DNA of 64,000 nt from CBDIHP01 sp965279195 (lineage in GTDB: Bacteria > Planctomycetota > Planctomycetia > Isosphaerales > Isosphaeraceae): assembly GCA_965279195.1 (NCBI GenBank), contig CBDIHP010000037.1, positions 1-64,000 on the forward strand. The letters run 5' to 3'. The stretch's first letter is position 1; every line of letters begins with the position of its first letter. Shown piece by piece: positions 33,501 through 42,905 of this stretch. The translations under genes and the position numbers were made by a program. The notes beneath the pieces are model-generated. The model was not told where the DNA came from and did no database searches. It saw nothing but the letters and a program-made list of their open reading frames with translations.

Positions 33501-33980
33501 TCACTCCAGATTGAACTCGAACCGGTTCTCCCCGTCCTTGACCTTCGCCCGCAGCGGGCTGGAGGCGGCGTCGCGGTAGCGGCGCGGGGGGCCGACGGCC
33601 TTCCTTGCCGGGGGAGTCTTGCCGTCGGAGTTCTCGACGTCGGACTCCGGGTCGGGGCCCTGGGCCACGGTCACGATGTAGTCGCCGGCGGGGATGCCGT
33701 CGTCGCCGAGGTAGGTGCTCATCGTGAAGGCCCCCTCCGGAGTCGTCTCGGTCGTGAGCATCACGGCGGGGCCCGTCTTTCCCTCGGGCATCTTCAGGAG
33801 GTCGGGGGTCTCCGGGTGGAACCGGACCACCGCCTTTGCGACCGGCGCCCCCTTGTAGGTCACCTTGCCCTCGGTGCGATGCACCGGGAAGCGGTAGTCG
33901 TTGTCGGACGCGCCGCCGCAGCCGGCGATGGCCAGGGGCAGCAGGGTGGTCGCGGCCAGGGTCGCGAGGTGTCGAAGCAT
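33501..33980 (-). CDS. Small lipoprotein paired with DUF1559 (carboxypeptidase regulatory-like)
   Basis: 159 residues. Lipoprotein signal with lipobox 'LPLAIAGC' (Cys at residue 20). The body is a single beta-sandwich: 'EGKVTYKGAPVAKAVVRFHP', 'TPEGAFTMSTYLGDDGIPAGDYIVTVAQ', the transthyretin/carboxypeptidase regulatory-like pattern found beside DUF1559 genes throughout planctomycetes. C-terminus strand 'GENRFEFNLE'. Follows the DUF1559 gene by 111 bp on the same strand, so probably cotranscribed. Envelope role unknown. Confidence 0.85.
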   Translation of the reverse strand: MLRHLATLAATTLLPLAIAGCGGASDNDYRFPVHRTEGKVTYKGAPVAKAVVRFHPETPDLLKMPEGKTGPAVMLTTETTPEGAFTMSTYLGDDGIPAGDYIVTVAQGPDPESDVENSDGKTPPARKAVGPPRRYRDAASSPLRAKVKDGENRFEFNLE

Positions 33981-34091
33981 CGAGCGATTTCTCTCGAAGG
34001 GATGGCGATCGGGACGTCCGGAGACGCGAACGGGTGCCGAGAGGGCACCCGTCGGTCGGCCTGGATGTCGTGATGCGAGGTGTCGTCCGCC

Positions 34092-35111
34092 TCAGAACTG
34101 GTCGGCCGAGACGACCTCGCCGATCGCGCGGGTGATCAGGCGGACGTAGACCCGGATGCTGGTCGTCTGCTTGATGAACCGGACCGAGCCGTCGCCCATG
34201 AGGTAGTTGTTGCCGCCGGGGTGGAATCCGTAGTCCTCGTTGCCGTTGTAGCAATTCGTGAAGCAGGGGCCGGGGGTCCGGGAACCGTCGTAGGTGTAGC
34301 TGTGGAGGGTGTAGCCGGTGTCGTAGTCGGCCCAGCCGCCGGCGGATCCCTCGCTCGGGTTCACGGTCGTGTCGCGCCTGCCGCCCCGGTAGAGGTGCGG
34401 GCGTCCGGCCGACTCGCTCATCAGGATCGTGTTCGAGAGGCCATCCGTCACCTGCGAGTGATACGTGACGTTATCCGGCTCGCCGCCGGTGACGTTCTGG
34501 AGCATCGAGTACTGGTCGGCGGTGGTCAGGTCGACCTGGCCGCTGGCCGCGAGGCCCGCCTCGATGCCGTTGGAGATCGCGTAGTCGGTCACGGCCGTCC
34601 GGACGTTCGTGAACGGGCCGCCCGAGGCCACCGCGTCGCCGTTGGCGTCGTTGAAGACGTGGTACTTCTCGGGGTTGGCGGACGACGGGCAGAGCAGGGT
34701 GTTGATCGGCGTGGCGACGGACGTCGAGTTATCGGCCAGCCGGAAGTCTCGCTTGATGTTGTAGGAATTGTACAGCGGCACCTGCTCCATGTAGGGCAGG
34801 ATGTGCGTGAAGACGTAGCTCGACGCCCGCTGGCCACTGGGCAGGATCTGGCCCTTGCTATCCACGTTGATGTTCATCGGCTTGCAGTAGCCGGAGCCCC
34901 GGATGCCCGACGGGGGGAAGAACCCCTGGGCGCTCTCGAAGTTGTGCAGGCCGAGGCCGATCTGCTTGAGGTTGTTGACGCACTGCGCCCGTCGGGCCGC
35001 CTCCCGGGCGCTCTGGACCGCCGGCAGCAGCAGCGAGATCAGGACGGCGATGATGGCGATGACGACCAGCAGTTCGATCAGCGTGAATCCGCGGCGGGAC
35101 GAAGGGGCCAT
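34092..35111 (-). CDS. DUF1559 domain protein with prepilin-type N-terminus (second copy)
   Basis: 339 residues. 'SRRGFTLIELLVVIAIIAVLISLLLPA' is a textbook prepilin leader with Glu5, followed by 'SAREAARRAQCVNNLKQIGLGLHNFE' and 'FFPPSG'. C-terminal 'FHPGGNNYLMGDGSVRFIKQT' is the family H..DG signature. Same family as 6020-6976 but closer to consensus. Presumed pseudopilin-like envelope protein; many copies per planctomycete genome. Confidence 0.95.
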   Translation of the reverse strand: MAPSSRRGFTLIELLVVIAIIAVLISLLLPAVQSAREAARRAQCVNNLKQIGLGLHNFESAQGFFPPSGIRGSGYCKPMNINVDSKGQILPSGQRASSYVFTHILPYMEQVPLYNSYNIKRDFRLADNSTSVATPINTLLCPSSANPEKYHVFNDANGDAVASGGPFTNVRTAVTDYAISNGIEAGLAASGQVDLTTADQYSMLQNVTGGEPDNVTYHSQVTDGLSNTILMSESAGRPHLYRGGRRDTTVNPSEGSAGGWADYDTGYTLHSYTYDGSRTPGPCFTNCYNGNEDYGFHPGGNNYLMGDGSVRFIKQTTSIRVYVRLITRAIGEVVSADQF

Positions 35112-35364
35112 GATTCTTGGACGATCCGTTGTCGGGATTTCGGGGACATTCGGAGAGCGGGCACGATCGGGGGTGCCCTAACGATGTATTAAGATTAGAG
35201 TCTTCACGTGTGCGTTCCGTGAAGACGCGGAGTAACTTCGGTTCAGTTCTCGGCCACCTCGGAATCGCCGAGTTTCCAGCGGGACTTCATCGGTCCGGAG
35301 ATCAGGTTTCGGATCAGATGAGACCCAGCCACACCATCCCGAGACTCAGCACGGAGTGGAAAAT

Positions 35365-35876
35365 CTAGATCGCTCCGACCAGCCGGCCCGTGCGATCGAT
35401 CCAGTCGGGCAACGGGCGCCACGCGCCGGCGAGAACGAGCGTGGGCCAACCGACGAGGATCCCGACCCCGATCGGTAGCGAGATGATCCAGAGGTTGAAC
35501 GCCGAGTCGGTGTGTCCGCGGCTGGAAATCCAGTCGAACCAGACGGCGACTTCCACGAGCCCGTAGTGGACGCCGGCCCCGGTGATCAGGCAGGCCAGGT
35601 GGCCCGGCCGTCGCGCGGGGCGACGACCGGCCGAGGCCCGATGGCCCCACCGCAGTGCCACCAGCGCGAGGGCCAGCGGGGTGACGCAGGGCGGGATGGC
35701 CAGCAGGATGAAATAGACGATCTCAAGGAGAGACTGGTAGCTCCAGGTGGGATCACCAAGGGTAAATTCCAGGACCCCGGAACTCGCCCGCCCCAGCCGA
35801 TCCCCACCGCGATCGCCGCGATCAGGACAATCCCATCCGACACCAGGAACACGCGTGGAGGCCGGGCGGGTTTCAT
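35365..35876 (-). pseudogene. Small membrane protein, one frame break
   Basis: Starts MKPARPPRVFLVSDGIVLIA (ATG 35876, first helix) and changes frame near 35785 (at gggcgggcg) to continue 'SSGVLEFTLGDPTWSYQSLLEIVYFILLAIPPCVTPLALALVAL', 'HLACLITGAGVHYGLVEVAVWF' and 'LWIISLPIGVGILVGWPTLVLAGAW', stopping at 35365. About 170 residues with four or more helices. No family recognised. Indel may be biological or technical. Confidence 0.55.
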
Positions 35877-36061
35877 GGCGGGATGGCATCGGGTGGTGAG
35901 ATTCCGGGCGTTGGCCAACGGCACACACTTCGATCGGGGGGCACAGTCTGGGCCGCGAGACGCTCGGCTGCAAGGTGGAGCCGGACCGCCGGAGAATTCC
36001 ATGTCCTCAGGCGTGGCCAAGCCTGGACGATTCGAGGGCGGCGCGGCATAGTCGCGGTCGT

Positions 36062-36100
36062 CGGTGCGGAGGCCGCGAGGACGCGGCCACCACACCCTAC
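36062..36100. repeat. GTAGGGT repeat, half copy (copy 5)
   Basis: Reverse complement reads GTAGGGTGTGGTGGCCGCGT followed by cctcgcggcctccgcaccg, matching the left half of copy 3 near feoB at most positions. It lies 30 bases upstream of the cysteine hydrolase start. Confidence 0.6.
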
Positions 36101-36129
36101 GAATTCGATCATGTTCGAGCCTAAACACC

Positions 36130-36753
36130 ATGACCCGACTCGACGGCCCGTTCGTCTTCGTGGATGTCGACACCCAGCGCGATTTCCTCGAACCCGGGGG
36201 GGCCCTTTATATCAACGGTTCGGAGGAGATCCTCCCCAACCTGGCGACGCTGACAGGGCTGGCCAGGGACCGGGGCATCCCCGTGCTGGCGACGGCCTGT
36301 GCCCATTTGCCGGACGATCCCGAGTTCGAGGTCTTCCCGCCCCATTGCCTGCTGGGGACGCCCGGGCAGACCCGGGTCGAGGCGACCGCCTGGCCGGGGA
36401 CGAACGTCCTGCCCAGCGACGGGTCGCTGGACGACATCCCGGGGACCCCGGAGCATCTGACGGTCCACAAGACGCAGTATGATGTGTTCTCGCATCCCGA
36501 GATGCCCGCAGTGCTCGGGCATTTCCGGGGGCGGGCCGACGCCGAGCCGCTGTTCGTGGTGTACGGTGTCGCGAGCGACTACTGCGTGAGGTGCGCGGTG
36601 GAGGGATTGCTCCGGCACGGCTGCCGCGTCGCGCTCGTGGCCGATGCGATCCGGGCCGTCGATCCGGGGGCCGAGGCGGGCGTGCTGAGTGAACTCGCCC
36701 GGCGCGGGGCGTTGCTGACGGTGACGGAGGTCGTGGAGGCGTCGGCGGGGTGA
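36130..36753 (+). CDS. Cysteine hydrolase, nicotinamidase/isochorismatase family
   Basis: 207 residues. Catalytic triad typical of the family: Asp in 'FVFVDVDTQRDFLEPGG' (about residue 12-15), Lys in 'VHKTQYDVF' and nucleophile Cys in 'VVYGVASDYCVRCAVEGLLRHGCRVALVADA' (about 158). 'CAHLPDDPEF..FPPHCLLGTPGQ' matches the nicotinamidase-type lid and metal region. A nicotinamidase (NAD salvage) role is plausible but not certain. ATG 36130 chosen; the ORF extends upstream without homology. Its stop overlaps the following frame. Confidence 0.88.
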   Translation: MTRLDGPFVFVDVDTQRDFLEPGGALYINGSEEILPNLATLTGLARDRGIPVLATACAHLPDDPEFEVFPPHCLLGTPGQTRVEATAWPGTNVLPSDGSLDDIPGTPEHLTVHKTQYDVFSHPEMPAVLGHFRGRADAEPLFVVYGVASDYCVRCAVEGLLRHGCRVALVADAIRAVDPGAEAGVLSELARRGALLTVTEVVEASAG

Positions 36754-36797
36754 GGCCGGGTTCCCAAGGGTCGGATCCCCCGGGTAAGATCGGGCCC

Positions 36798-37604
36798 ATG
36801 CAGCCCGACAAGTACAAGCGTCGACAGCGGGTCCCCCACGCCGATCAGAAGGTCCGCCGCCAGATCGCCCGAGAGGCGGCGCGGCGGTTGTCGAAGGGGC
36901 GGGAGCGCGACCCCGACGAGGGCGGGTCGGACAACCCCACCTGGCTGCTCGCAGCCGACGAGGCCGAGCTCTACGCCGCGAAGCGCAAGGCGGCCGCCGT
37001 GCTCGGGCACAAGATCCGCCCCGGCGACCTCCCCACCGACGACGAGGTCCGCCAGGAGGTCCGCGTCTGGCTGCGCACCGTGGCGCAGGGCGAGGTCGAC
37101 GACCAGCCCGACCGCGACGACGATCATGCCCCCGAGGATTCCTCCCTCGGGCCGATGACCGACCATCTCGACCGCTTCACCGTCTACCGGCTGTGGCTGG
37201 CCCCCCTGGAGGCGGTGAAGCAGAACCCACGTGCCCATCCCGAAGGGGACGTCCTCTACCACAGCCTCCAGGTGTTCGAACTCGCCCGGACCGCCCGGCC
37301 GTACGACGAGGAATTCCTGCTCGCCGCCCTGCTCCACGACGTCGGCAAGGGCATCGACCCCGAGAGCCCCCGGCGCGCGGGCGTCGACACCCTCCGCGGG
37401 TCGGTCACCGAGCGGACCCTCTGGCTGATCGCCAACCTCCACGGCCTCCCCTGGAACCGCGAAGGCACCCCCGACGAGGTCGAGGACCTCGCGCTCCTCA
37501 AGGAACTCGACCTCGCCGGTCGGGTCCCCGGCGTCCCGGTCCCCACCCTCGACGAGGCGTTCGGGGTGATCCGGGACCTGGAGTCGGAATCCGACGAGCC
37601 CTGA
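36798..37604 (+). CDS. HD-domain phosphohydrolase-like protein
   Basis: 268 residues from ATG 36798 (MQPDKYKRRQR). A basic N-terminus and an acidic linker (QPDRDDDHAPEDSS) precede an HD domain: 'GDVLYHSLQVFELA' (first His), 'LLAALLHDVGKGID' (HD pair, about residue 190), with a later 'ERTLWLIANLHGLP' helix. Metal-dependent phosphohydrolase fold as in tRNA-nucleotidyltransferase HD halves or OHCU-like proteins; substrate unknown. Close behind the cysteine hydrolase (44 bp) and probably cotranscribed. Confidence 0.8.
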   Translation: MQPDKYKRRQRVPHADQKVRRQIAREAARRLSKGRERDPDEGGSDNPTWLLAADEAELYAAKRKAAAVLGHKIRPGDLPTDDEVRQEVRVWLRTVAQGEVDDQPDRDDDHAPEDSSLGPMTDHLDRFTVYRLWLAPLEAVKQNPRAHPEGDVLYHSLQVFELARTARPYDEEFLLAALLHDVGKGIDPESPRRAGVDTLRGSVTERTLWLIANLHGLPWNREGTPDEVEDLALLKELDLAGRVPGVPVPTLDEAFGVIRDLESESDEP

Positions 37605-37741
37605 TCGGTCCCAGTTAGGGATTCTGGGGCGAACACGAAGGGAGCCGAATCAGCACGTTTGCGTGCATGCGTTGTTGCGCGTCATCATGGTGTTAACCGA
37701 AATGATGGTTGCGTGGATTTTCGGCAACGGTCCCGTTCAGT

Positions 37742-37768
37742 TTGACTAGCACTGTCGTTAACTATCAT
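37742..37768 (+). promoter_or_regulatory. Candidate promoter
   Basis: TTGACT (37742-37747), 15-bp spacer, TATCAT (37763-37768). Transcription would begin near 37775, which argues for the downstream ATG (37841) as the true start. Confidence 0.35.
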
Positions 37769-37840
37769 GACAGGATGACAAGTGTTGAGGCGCCTGCTGT
37801 TCGGCGGGGCCGGTCAAACCAGACGGAACCGAGGTGGGTG

Positions 37841-38194
37841 ATGTGGGCCGACCTGGACTGCGAGTATCGCCGTCTCCGCGATGAGGAGAATCCGGCGGGT
37901 GCGAAGTCGAAGGACGGGCGTTCGCTGCTTCTCCTGGCGTTCCTGCTGCTGAGCCTGGGCTTCGGCGGCCTGCTGGGGGCGTCCCCGTCCGCCCGGCTCC
38001 GGGTGCAGTCGTGGCTCTGGGACGCCCACGAGTCGCTCACGGGGACCTGGGTCCTGGCCATCCGCACCTTGCGCGAGTGCGCCAGCATGCCCATGACCGT
38101 CGACCTCCTGAGCGTCCGGGGCACCCTGATCGCCGTCGGGGTCTTCGGCGTCACCGTCATGCTCGCGACCCGCGTCCTGGCCTCGACGAAGTGA
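37841..38194 (+). CDS. Small two-helix membrane protein (tandem paralogue 1)
   Basis: 117 residues: 'MWADLDCEYRRLRDEENPAG' cytosolic head, membrane helix (SLLLLAFLLLSLGFGGLLGA), an amphipathic middle with 'WDAHESLTGTWVL', and a second helix (GTLIAVGVFGVTVMLATRVL). ATG 37841 has gaggtgggtg directly upstream and aligns with the start of the next paralogue; an ATG at 37775 is in frame but too close to the promoter. Function unknown. Confidence 0.6.
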   Translation: MWADLDCEYRRLRDEENPAGAKSKDGRSLLLLAFLLLSLGFGGLLGASPSARLRVQSWLWDAHESLTGTWVLAIRTLRECASMPMTVDLLSVRGTLIAVGVFGVTVMLATRVLASTK

Positions 38195-38393
38195 CCGGCC
38201 GAGGCCCCAGGGCTTCGCCGTGTCGCCCCGACGCCACACTGGCGCTGTCAACCGTGTGAAAAAACTGTACGACACTTCACACCTACGGTCCCCACGAGCG
38301 CATGCTTGGCGTTGGTGTTATCGAGAGGCATCGAAGCGAAGACCGAAGGTTGGCCTCCGACTCTTGGCACTTTCTGAAACCGGATGTACAACG

Positions 38394-38738
38394 ATGACTG
38401 ACCTGGATCTTCAGAACGAGTATCTCCTGACCCAGACCGGACAGTCCCGCCCGAACGCCTTCGCCTGGTGGCGTGGCCGGGGGGTCGCGACGCTGGCCGC
38501 CGTCGCCGCGGCGGCGTTCCTGGCGCTCATGCTCAAGGCGGAGCACGGCAGCCGGCTCTACGAACTGAGGAGCTCGCTGCTGGCCTCCTGCCTCAAGGTC
38601 GAGCACGGGGCGCTGGACTGGGTCGTCTGGCACTTCGAACAGTACGGCGGCGACACCCACGGGCTCCTCCTGGCCATCGGTCTGGTCGCCGGCACCGCCA
38701 TCCTGGCGATCCGCGTCTTCGACCGGGTCACGGCCTGA
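38394..38738 (+). CDS. Small two-helix membrane protein (tandem paralogue 2)
   Basis: 114 residues with the same layout as the upstream gene: 'MTDLDLQNEYLL' head (compare M.ADLD.EYRRL), helix (GVATLAAVAAAAFLALML), middle helix 'EHGALDWVVWHFEQYGGD', terminal helix (GLLLAIGLVAGTAILAIRVF). Upstream ORF extension to 38220 is not supported. Likely an interacting pair or a duplication; no known family. Confidence 0.65.
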   Translation: MTDLDLQNEYLLTQTGQSRPNAFAWWRGRGVATLAAVAAAAFLALMLKAEHGSRLYELRSSLLASCLKVEHGALDWVVWHFEQYGGDTHGLLLAIGLVAGTAILAIRVFDRVTA

Positions 38739-38828
38739 TCGAGAAAGCCGCGCAGAACAAACGATGGCCGGTCCCTCCCCTCGCGGCGGGCACCGGCCAC
38801 TTGCCTTGGCGGATCGCCCGTCGCGTCG

Positions 38829-39296
38829 TCAATGCTGGGGCGCTTCGGCCTTCGGGCTGCCCTCGGCGGGCTTCCGCTTCATGACGAACATGAGCTGCTT
38901 CTCGCCCGTCTTGAATTCGGTGGGCGCCTTGCCGCCGGGCAGCGCGTAGATCAGGCGGATGGTGTCGCCGTCTTTCTCGATCAGGCCTTGCGCGACGGTA
39001 CCTTCCATGGGCGCGAGCTTGCTCACGAGGGTCACCCGGCGCGGGGTGCCGCTGTTGCCCAGCGTGTAGGTCGCGCCGAAGATCTCCTTGGTCCTCTTGT
39101 CGGTCACGACCACCCGGTCGGCCGAGAACCGCACGAGGCTCCCCTTGATCTCGGCGGCGGGGAGGTCGCGTCCCGCCTCCTCGCCGGAGGCGATGGCGTA
39201 CTCGCCGACGAGCTCTTTGGCGAGGTCGTCGCCCTTCGCGGGGGCGGCGGGGTCCTGGAGGAGCAAGGCGAGGGAGACGGCGGTCAGGATTGTCAT
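38829..39296 (-). CDS. TIGR03067-type secreted protein
   Basis: 155 residues. Short hydrophobic start (MTILTAVSLALLLQ) followed by lipocalin-like strands: 'LAKELVGEYAIASGEEAGRDLPAAEIKGSLVRFSADRVVVTDK', 'ATYTLGNSGTPRRVTLVS', 'GLIEKDGDTIRLIYALPGGKAPTEFKTGEKQLMFVMKRK'. The 'G.W.i.sGE.aGrdlP...I.g..v.f..d..vv.d' and 'G..K..PteF.t' patterns are those of the planctomycete TIGR03067 domain. Function unknown. Confidence 0.8.
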   Translation of the reverse strand: MTILTAVSLALLLQDPAAPAKGDDLAKELVGEYAIASGEEAGRDLPAAEIKGSLVRFSADRVVVTDKRTKEIFGATYTLGNSGTPRRVTLVSKLAPMEGTVAQGLIEKDGDTIRLIYALPGGKAPTEFKTGEKQLMFVMKRKPAEGSPKAEAPQH

Positions 39297-39503
39297 GGAA
39301 ATTCTCCGAAATCTGGATCCCTGGATTCGATTCGCGTGGCCGACTCCGGAGCAAGTCGGGTGCCGCCGGTTGCCTCGGGCGCGGCGGGCTTGTCATACTG
39401 AACCGGAGGTCGGCCGTGGCCGGGGCGCGGATCATCCGTGGACGCCGCCCCCCCGGAAGAGGCCCGCGACCCCCGGACCCGCCCGAAAGGTAAAGACGCG
39501 AAG

Positions 39504-40412
39504 ATGATCGCCCCCAAGACGCTGACCTCGCCCGCACGCCTCGGCCTGGCCCTGGCCCTGCTCGCCCTGCTGATCCCGGCCGCCGGCAAGGCCTCGGCCG
39601 CCGACCCCCTGCGCTGGAAGTTCACCAAGGGCAAGTCGTACAGCTACGTCGTCACCCAGCAGTTGAAGAACAAGGCCGAGGTCGGCGGCCAGTCCATCGA
39701 CTCCAACACGGTTCAGAAGATGACCATGCTCTGGGAGGTCAAGGACGTCGATCCCAAGGGCGTCGCCGCGATGGACCAGACCATCGTCCGGGTCGAGATG
39801 TCGGTCGAGTCGCCCCAGGCCAAGGTCACGGTCGACACCGACAGCAAGGACGAGGCCCAGGGGCCGGCCGCGCAGCTCAAGACCGTCTTCGCCGCCCTGG
39901 TGAACAAGCCGATCCACGTCAAGATGACGCCCCGCGGCGAGATCACCGACGTGACGATCGACCCCCAGATGCTCGAGGGCTTCAAGGCGTTCTCCGGCGG
40001 CCCGATGGGCGAGATGTTCAGCGAGAAGGGCCTCAAGGAGATGACCGGCCAGGCCACCCTCGTCCTGCCCGAGAAGGCCCTGAGCAAGGGCGACACGTGG
40101 GACGCCACCAAGCGGATCGAGATGCCCCTGGGCACCATGGTCATGAAGAACGCCTACACCCTCGACGACCCCGCCGGCAAGATCTCGGCCAAGGTCGAAG
40201 TCGCCATCGAGCCCAAGCCCAACGCCCCCTTCGAGATCAAGATCGCCTCGCAGGACGTCAAGGGCACCTACGACTTCGACAACGCCGCAGGCACCCTCAA
40301 GGCCTCCGCCGTCACCCAGAAGATGCAGCTCAAGGTCAATGTCCAGAACATGGAGATCTTTCAGAACCTGGAGACCAACGTCACCATGACCCTGGGCGAC
40401 GCCAAGAAGTAA
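39504..40412 (+). CDS. DUF6263-like secreted protein
   Basis: 302 residues. Signal peptide (RLGLALALLALLIPAAGKASA) and a strand-rich body: 'LRWKFTKGKSYSYVVTQQLKN', 'KMTMLWEVKDVDPKGVAAMDQTIVRVEM', 'VKMTPRGEITDVTIDPQMLEGFKAF', 'LVLPEKALSKGDTWDATKRIEMPLGTMVMKNAYTL'. This is the planctomycete family annotated as DUF6263, thought to be periplasmic; role unknown. Lys-rich codon use is normal for secreted planctomycete proteins. Confidence 0.75.
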   Translation: MIAPKTLTSPARLGLALALLALLIPAAGKASAADPLRWKFTKGKSYSYVVTQQLKNKAEVGGQSIDSNTVQKMTMLWEVKDVDPKGVAAMDQTIVRVEMSVESPQAKVTVDTDSKDEAQGPAAQLKTVFAALVNKPIHVKMTPRGEITDVTIDPQMLEGFKAFSGGPMGEMFSEKGLKEMTGQATLVLPEKALSKGDTWDATKRIEMPLGTMVMKNAYTLDDPAGKISAKVEVAIEPKPNAPFEIKIASQDVKGTYDFDNAAGTLKASAVTQKMQLKVNVQNMEIFQNLETNVTMTLGDAKK

Positions 40413-40735
40413 CCACCCGCGCCGGGCGAGCATCTCCCGATGCCGACCGACGCCCGGCCGAAGGTGTGGACCAAACCGGATCGGGAGATCCGGTCTTCGC
40501 GGTAGGGCGTGTCATCCGTTGGGACGACATCGGGAGATCCTCGCCCGGCGCCCTCTCGTCACTCACCCCGCCGACCACACGCCCGGCCGTGCGGGATGTC
40601 GGGCGAGGCATCCGCCCCCGTGGGCGGGCCGACTCCCCGTCGGATTGCCTCGCGGGGGATGCGGGCGTACCTTTTGGGGAACGGGCCCCGGCGCGACCGC
40701 CGGCCCTGACTCGCTCCCCGGATGGACCTCGCACC
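40413..40735. other. 323-bp intergenic stretch
   Basis: Between the DUF6263-like gene and the first aldehyde dehydrogenase. Contains one strong hairpin (40475-40494) near its beginning; no other feature recognised. Confidence 0.4.
40475..40494 (+). terminator. Hairpin after the DUF6263-like gene
   Basis: ACCGGATC-GGGA-GATCCGGT: perfect 8-bp stem with a GGGA tetraloop, 63 nt downstream of the stop. Followed by ctt rather than a T-run, so termination is only likely. Confidence 0.4.
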
Positions 40736-42208
40736 ATGGCCGACGCACCGACAATCCCAACCGTCCTGAACGCCCCCACGCAGCTCTTGATCGATGGGAG
40801 CTGGGTCGACGGCTCGGGCGGCGAACGCCTGGCGGTGATCAATCCGGCGGACGAATCGACCATCGCCGAGGTCGCCTGGGGCACCCGGGCCGACGTCGAT
40901 CGCGCCATCGAGGCCGCCTCCAGGGCGTTCGTGACCTGGAAGGCGACCTCGGCCCACGAGCGGGCGAAGATCCTCAAGGCGACCGCCGAACGGATCCGCG
41001 AGCGGGCCGACGCCATCGCCCGATCGCTGACCCTGGAGCAGGGCAAGCCGCTGGTCGAGGCGAAGACCGAGGTCCTGCTCACGGCCGACACGTTCGAGTG
41101 GTTCGCCGAGGAGGCGAAGCGGGCCTACGGTCGGATCATCCCGCCGTCGAACGTGCTCAAGCGTCACCACGCGATCAAGCACCCCGTCGGCGTGGTCGCG
41201 ACCATCACCCCCTGGAACTTCCCCGCCGCCCTGCCCGCCCGGAAGATCGCCCCCGCGCTCGCGGCCGGCTGCACGGTCGTGAGCCGCCCGGCCGATCAGA
41301 CCCCGTTGAGCCTGATGCACGTCGTCGCCTGCCTCGTCGACGCCGGCCTGCCCCCGGGCGTGGTCAACCTCGTCACCGGGCCGGCGAAGGAGGTCGCCGA
41401 CGCCTTCTTCGAGCACCCCGCCGTCCGGAAGATCAGCTTCACGGGCTCGACCGCCGTCGGCAAGGAACTCATCCGGCGCTCGGCGGATCAGGTCAAGCGC
41501 CTCAGCCTGGAACTCGGCGGCCACGCCCCGCTGATCGTCTTTCCCGACGCCGACGTGGCCCAGGTCGCTCAGGCGGCCGTGATCGGCAAGTTCCGGAACA
41601 ACGGCCAGGTCTGCATCGCCCCGTCCCGGTTCTACATCCACGAGTCGATCTCGAAGGACTTCACCGAGGCCGCCGTCGAGCTGACCCGGAAGCTCAAGGT
41701 CGGCAACGGACTCGAGGAAGGCGTCCAGGTCGGCCCGATGTTCGAGGCCAAGGCGCTGGATAAGACCCGGAGGCTCGTCGACGACGCCCGCTCGCGCGGT
41801 GCGAAGATTCTCACCGGGGGAGAGCGTTCGACCCGTTTTGAGAAGGGCTATTTCTTCGAGCCGACCGTGTTGCGTGAGGTCAACGGCGAGATGCTCCTGA
41901 TGAACGAGGAGCCGTTCGCGCCCGTGATGCCTTTGCTCGACTTTTCGAAGCTCGACGAGGTCATCGCGGCGGCCAACGCGACCCCTTACGGACTCTCGGC
42001 CTACGTCTTCACCAACGACCTGACGGTCGCCACACGCATGGCGGAAGGCCTGGAAGCGGGCATCATCGGCATCAACGACCCCGTCCCCACGACCGTCCAG
42101 TGCCCGTTCGGCGGCATGAAGGAATCGGGCCTCGGGCGGGAACTCGGCAGCGAGGGGCTCGACGCCTACTTCGAGACCAAATACGTCAGCTTCGGGCTCC
42201 GATCGTAG
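40736..42208 (+). CDS. NAD(P)-dependent aldehyde dehydrogenase, succinate-semialdehyde type
   Basis: 490 residues, full length. 'INPADESTIAEVAWGTRADVDRAIEAA', 'TPWNFPAALPARKIAPALAAGCTVVSRPADQTPLS', glycine motif 'FTGSTAVGKEL', catalytic Glu in 'LELGGHAPLIVF' and catalytic Cys in 'RNNGQVCIAPSRFYI' (about 286). C-terminal 'FGGMKESGLGRELGSEGLDAYFETKYV' is typical of GabD/succinate-semialdehyde or related aldehyde dehydrogenases. The 'SRPAD' in place of 'KPA' at the cofactor helix is a minor oddity that may bear on NAD/NADP choice. Monocistronic. Confidence 0.92.
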   Translation: MADAPTIPTVLNAPTQLLIDGSWVDGSGGERLAVINPADESTIAEVAWGTRADVDRAIEAASRAFVTWKATSAHERAKILKATAERIRERADAIARSLTLEQGKPLVEAKTEVLLTADTFEWFAEEAKRAYGRIIPPSNVLKRHHAIKHPVGVVATITPWNFPAALPARKIAPALAAGCTVVSRPADQTPLSLMHVVACLVDAGLPPGVVNLVTGPAKEVADAFFEHPAVRKISFTGSTAVGKELIRRSADQVKRLSLELGGHAPLIVFPDADVAQVAQAAVIGKFRNNGQVCIAPSRFYIHESISKDFTEAAVELTRKLKVGNGLEEGVQVGPMFEAKALDKTRRLVDDARSRGAKILTGGERSTRFEKGYFFEPTVLREVNGEMLLMNEEPFAPVMPLLDFSKLDEVIAAANATPYGLSAYVFTNDLTVATRMAEGLEAGIIGINDPVPTTVQCPFGGMKESGLGRELGSEGLDAYFETKYVSFGLRS

Positions 42209-42413
42209 TTTGGCACCGAACCTGCTTTGTCCGTCGTGCGTAACACGTCAATGAGCCCCCTCTCCCGGGGCAAGATGTTCCGGATCGCCAGGAATTGTCG
42301 GGATTTTCCCGCTCAGGGCGAGGAACGTGAACTAGGGTACGTTTGAGGGCGATTCGCGTGGCCCTCGCCCTGGAACGTGCGACGTCAACCTCGGATGGAC
42401 AGGAGTCGGGACG

Positions 42414-42623
42414 ATGAAACGCGATTCTGGCATCGCCGTGACGCTCTCCCCCGAACTGCTCGACCAGTTCCGCCTGGAGGCGAAGGCCCTCGGCCTGCCC
42501 CTGGAATACCTGGTCGCCTCGCTGGTGGTGGACACCATGGAATCCGCCCACCCGGCTGGCGAGGCCGTCGGCGCGGCGGCGGGCCGGAAGATCAAATCGA
42601 GGAAGCGTGCCTCGGCCGCGTGA
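42414..42623 (+). CDS. Small ribbon-helix-helix-like protein
   Basis: Sixty-nine residues: 'SGIAVTLSPELLDQFRLEAKALGLPLEYLVASLVVDTMESAH' has the strand-helix-helix spacing of CopG/Arc-type proteins, followed by a basic tail (RKIKSRKRASAA). ATG 42414 has ggacaggag upstream. No toxin gene is beside it, so an orphan regulator or antitoxin-like protein. Confidence 0.6.
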   Translation: MKRDSGIAVTLSPELLDQFRLEAKALGLPLEYLVASLVVDTMESAHPAGEAVGAAAGRKIKSRKRASAA

Positions 42624-42905
42624 GACAGAAACCTCGCGCCTTGGGGGAGTTTCCGGATTGTGACAGCTGGGCCGGGCGCGTCCTGACAACACTGTGAGGT
42701 CGCCGGAACAGCCTGATCGGGAGGAAGGGCCGAATCCTCGGGTGCCGGGCGTCTTGTCCCGGGTCGCGATTCCGCCCATGATAGGAGGGCCGGCCCTGGC
42801 ACCTCCCGACGGGATGAGGCGGCGGCTCGCGCCATCGGACTGATGGCCGCGGCCGCGGATCGAGAGGGGTGCCCGCAGGCCGCGCCGATCGAGGCCCGGG
42901 CGCCC

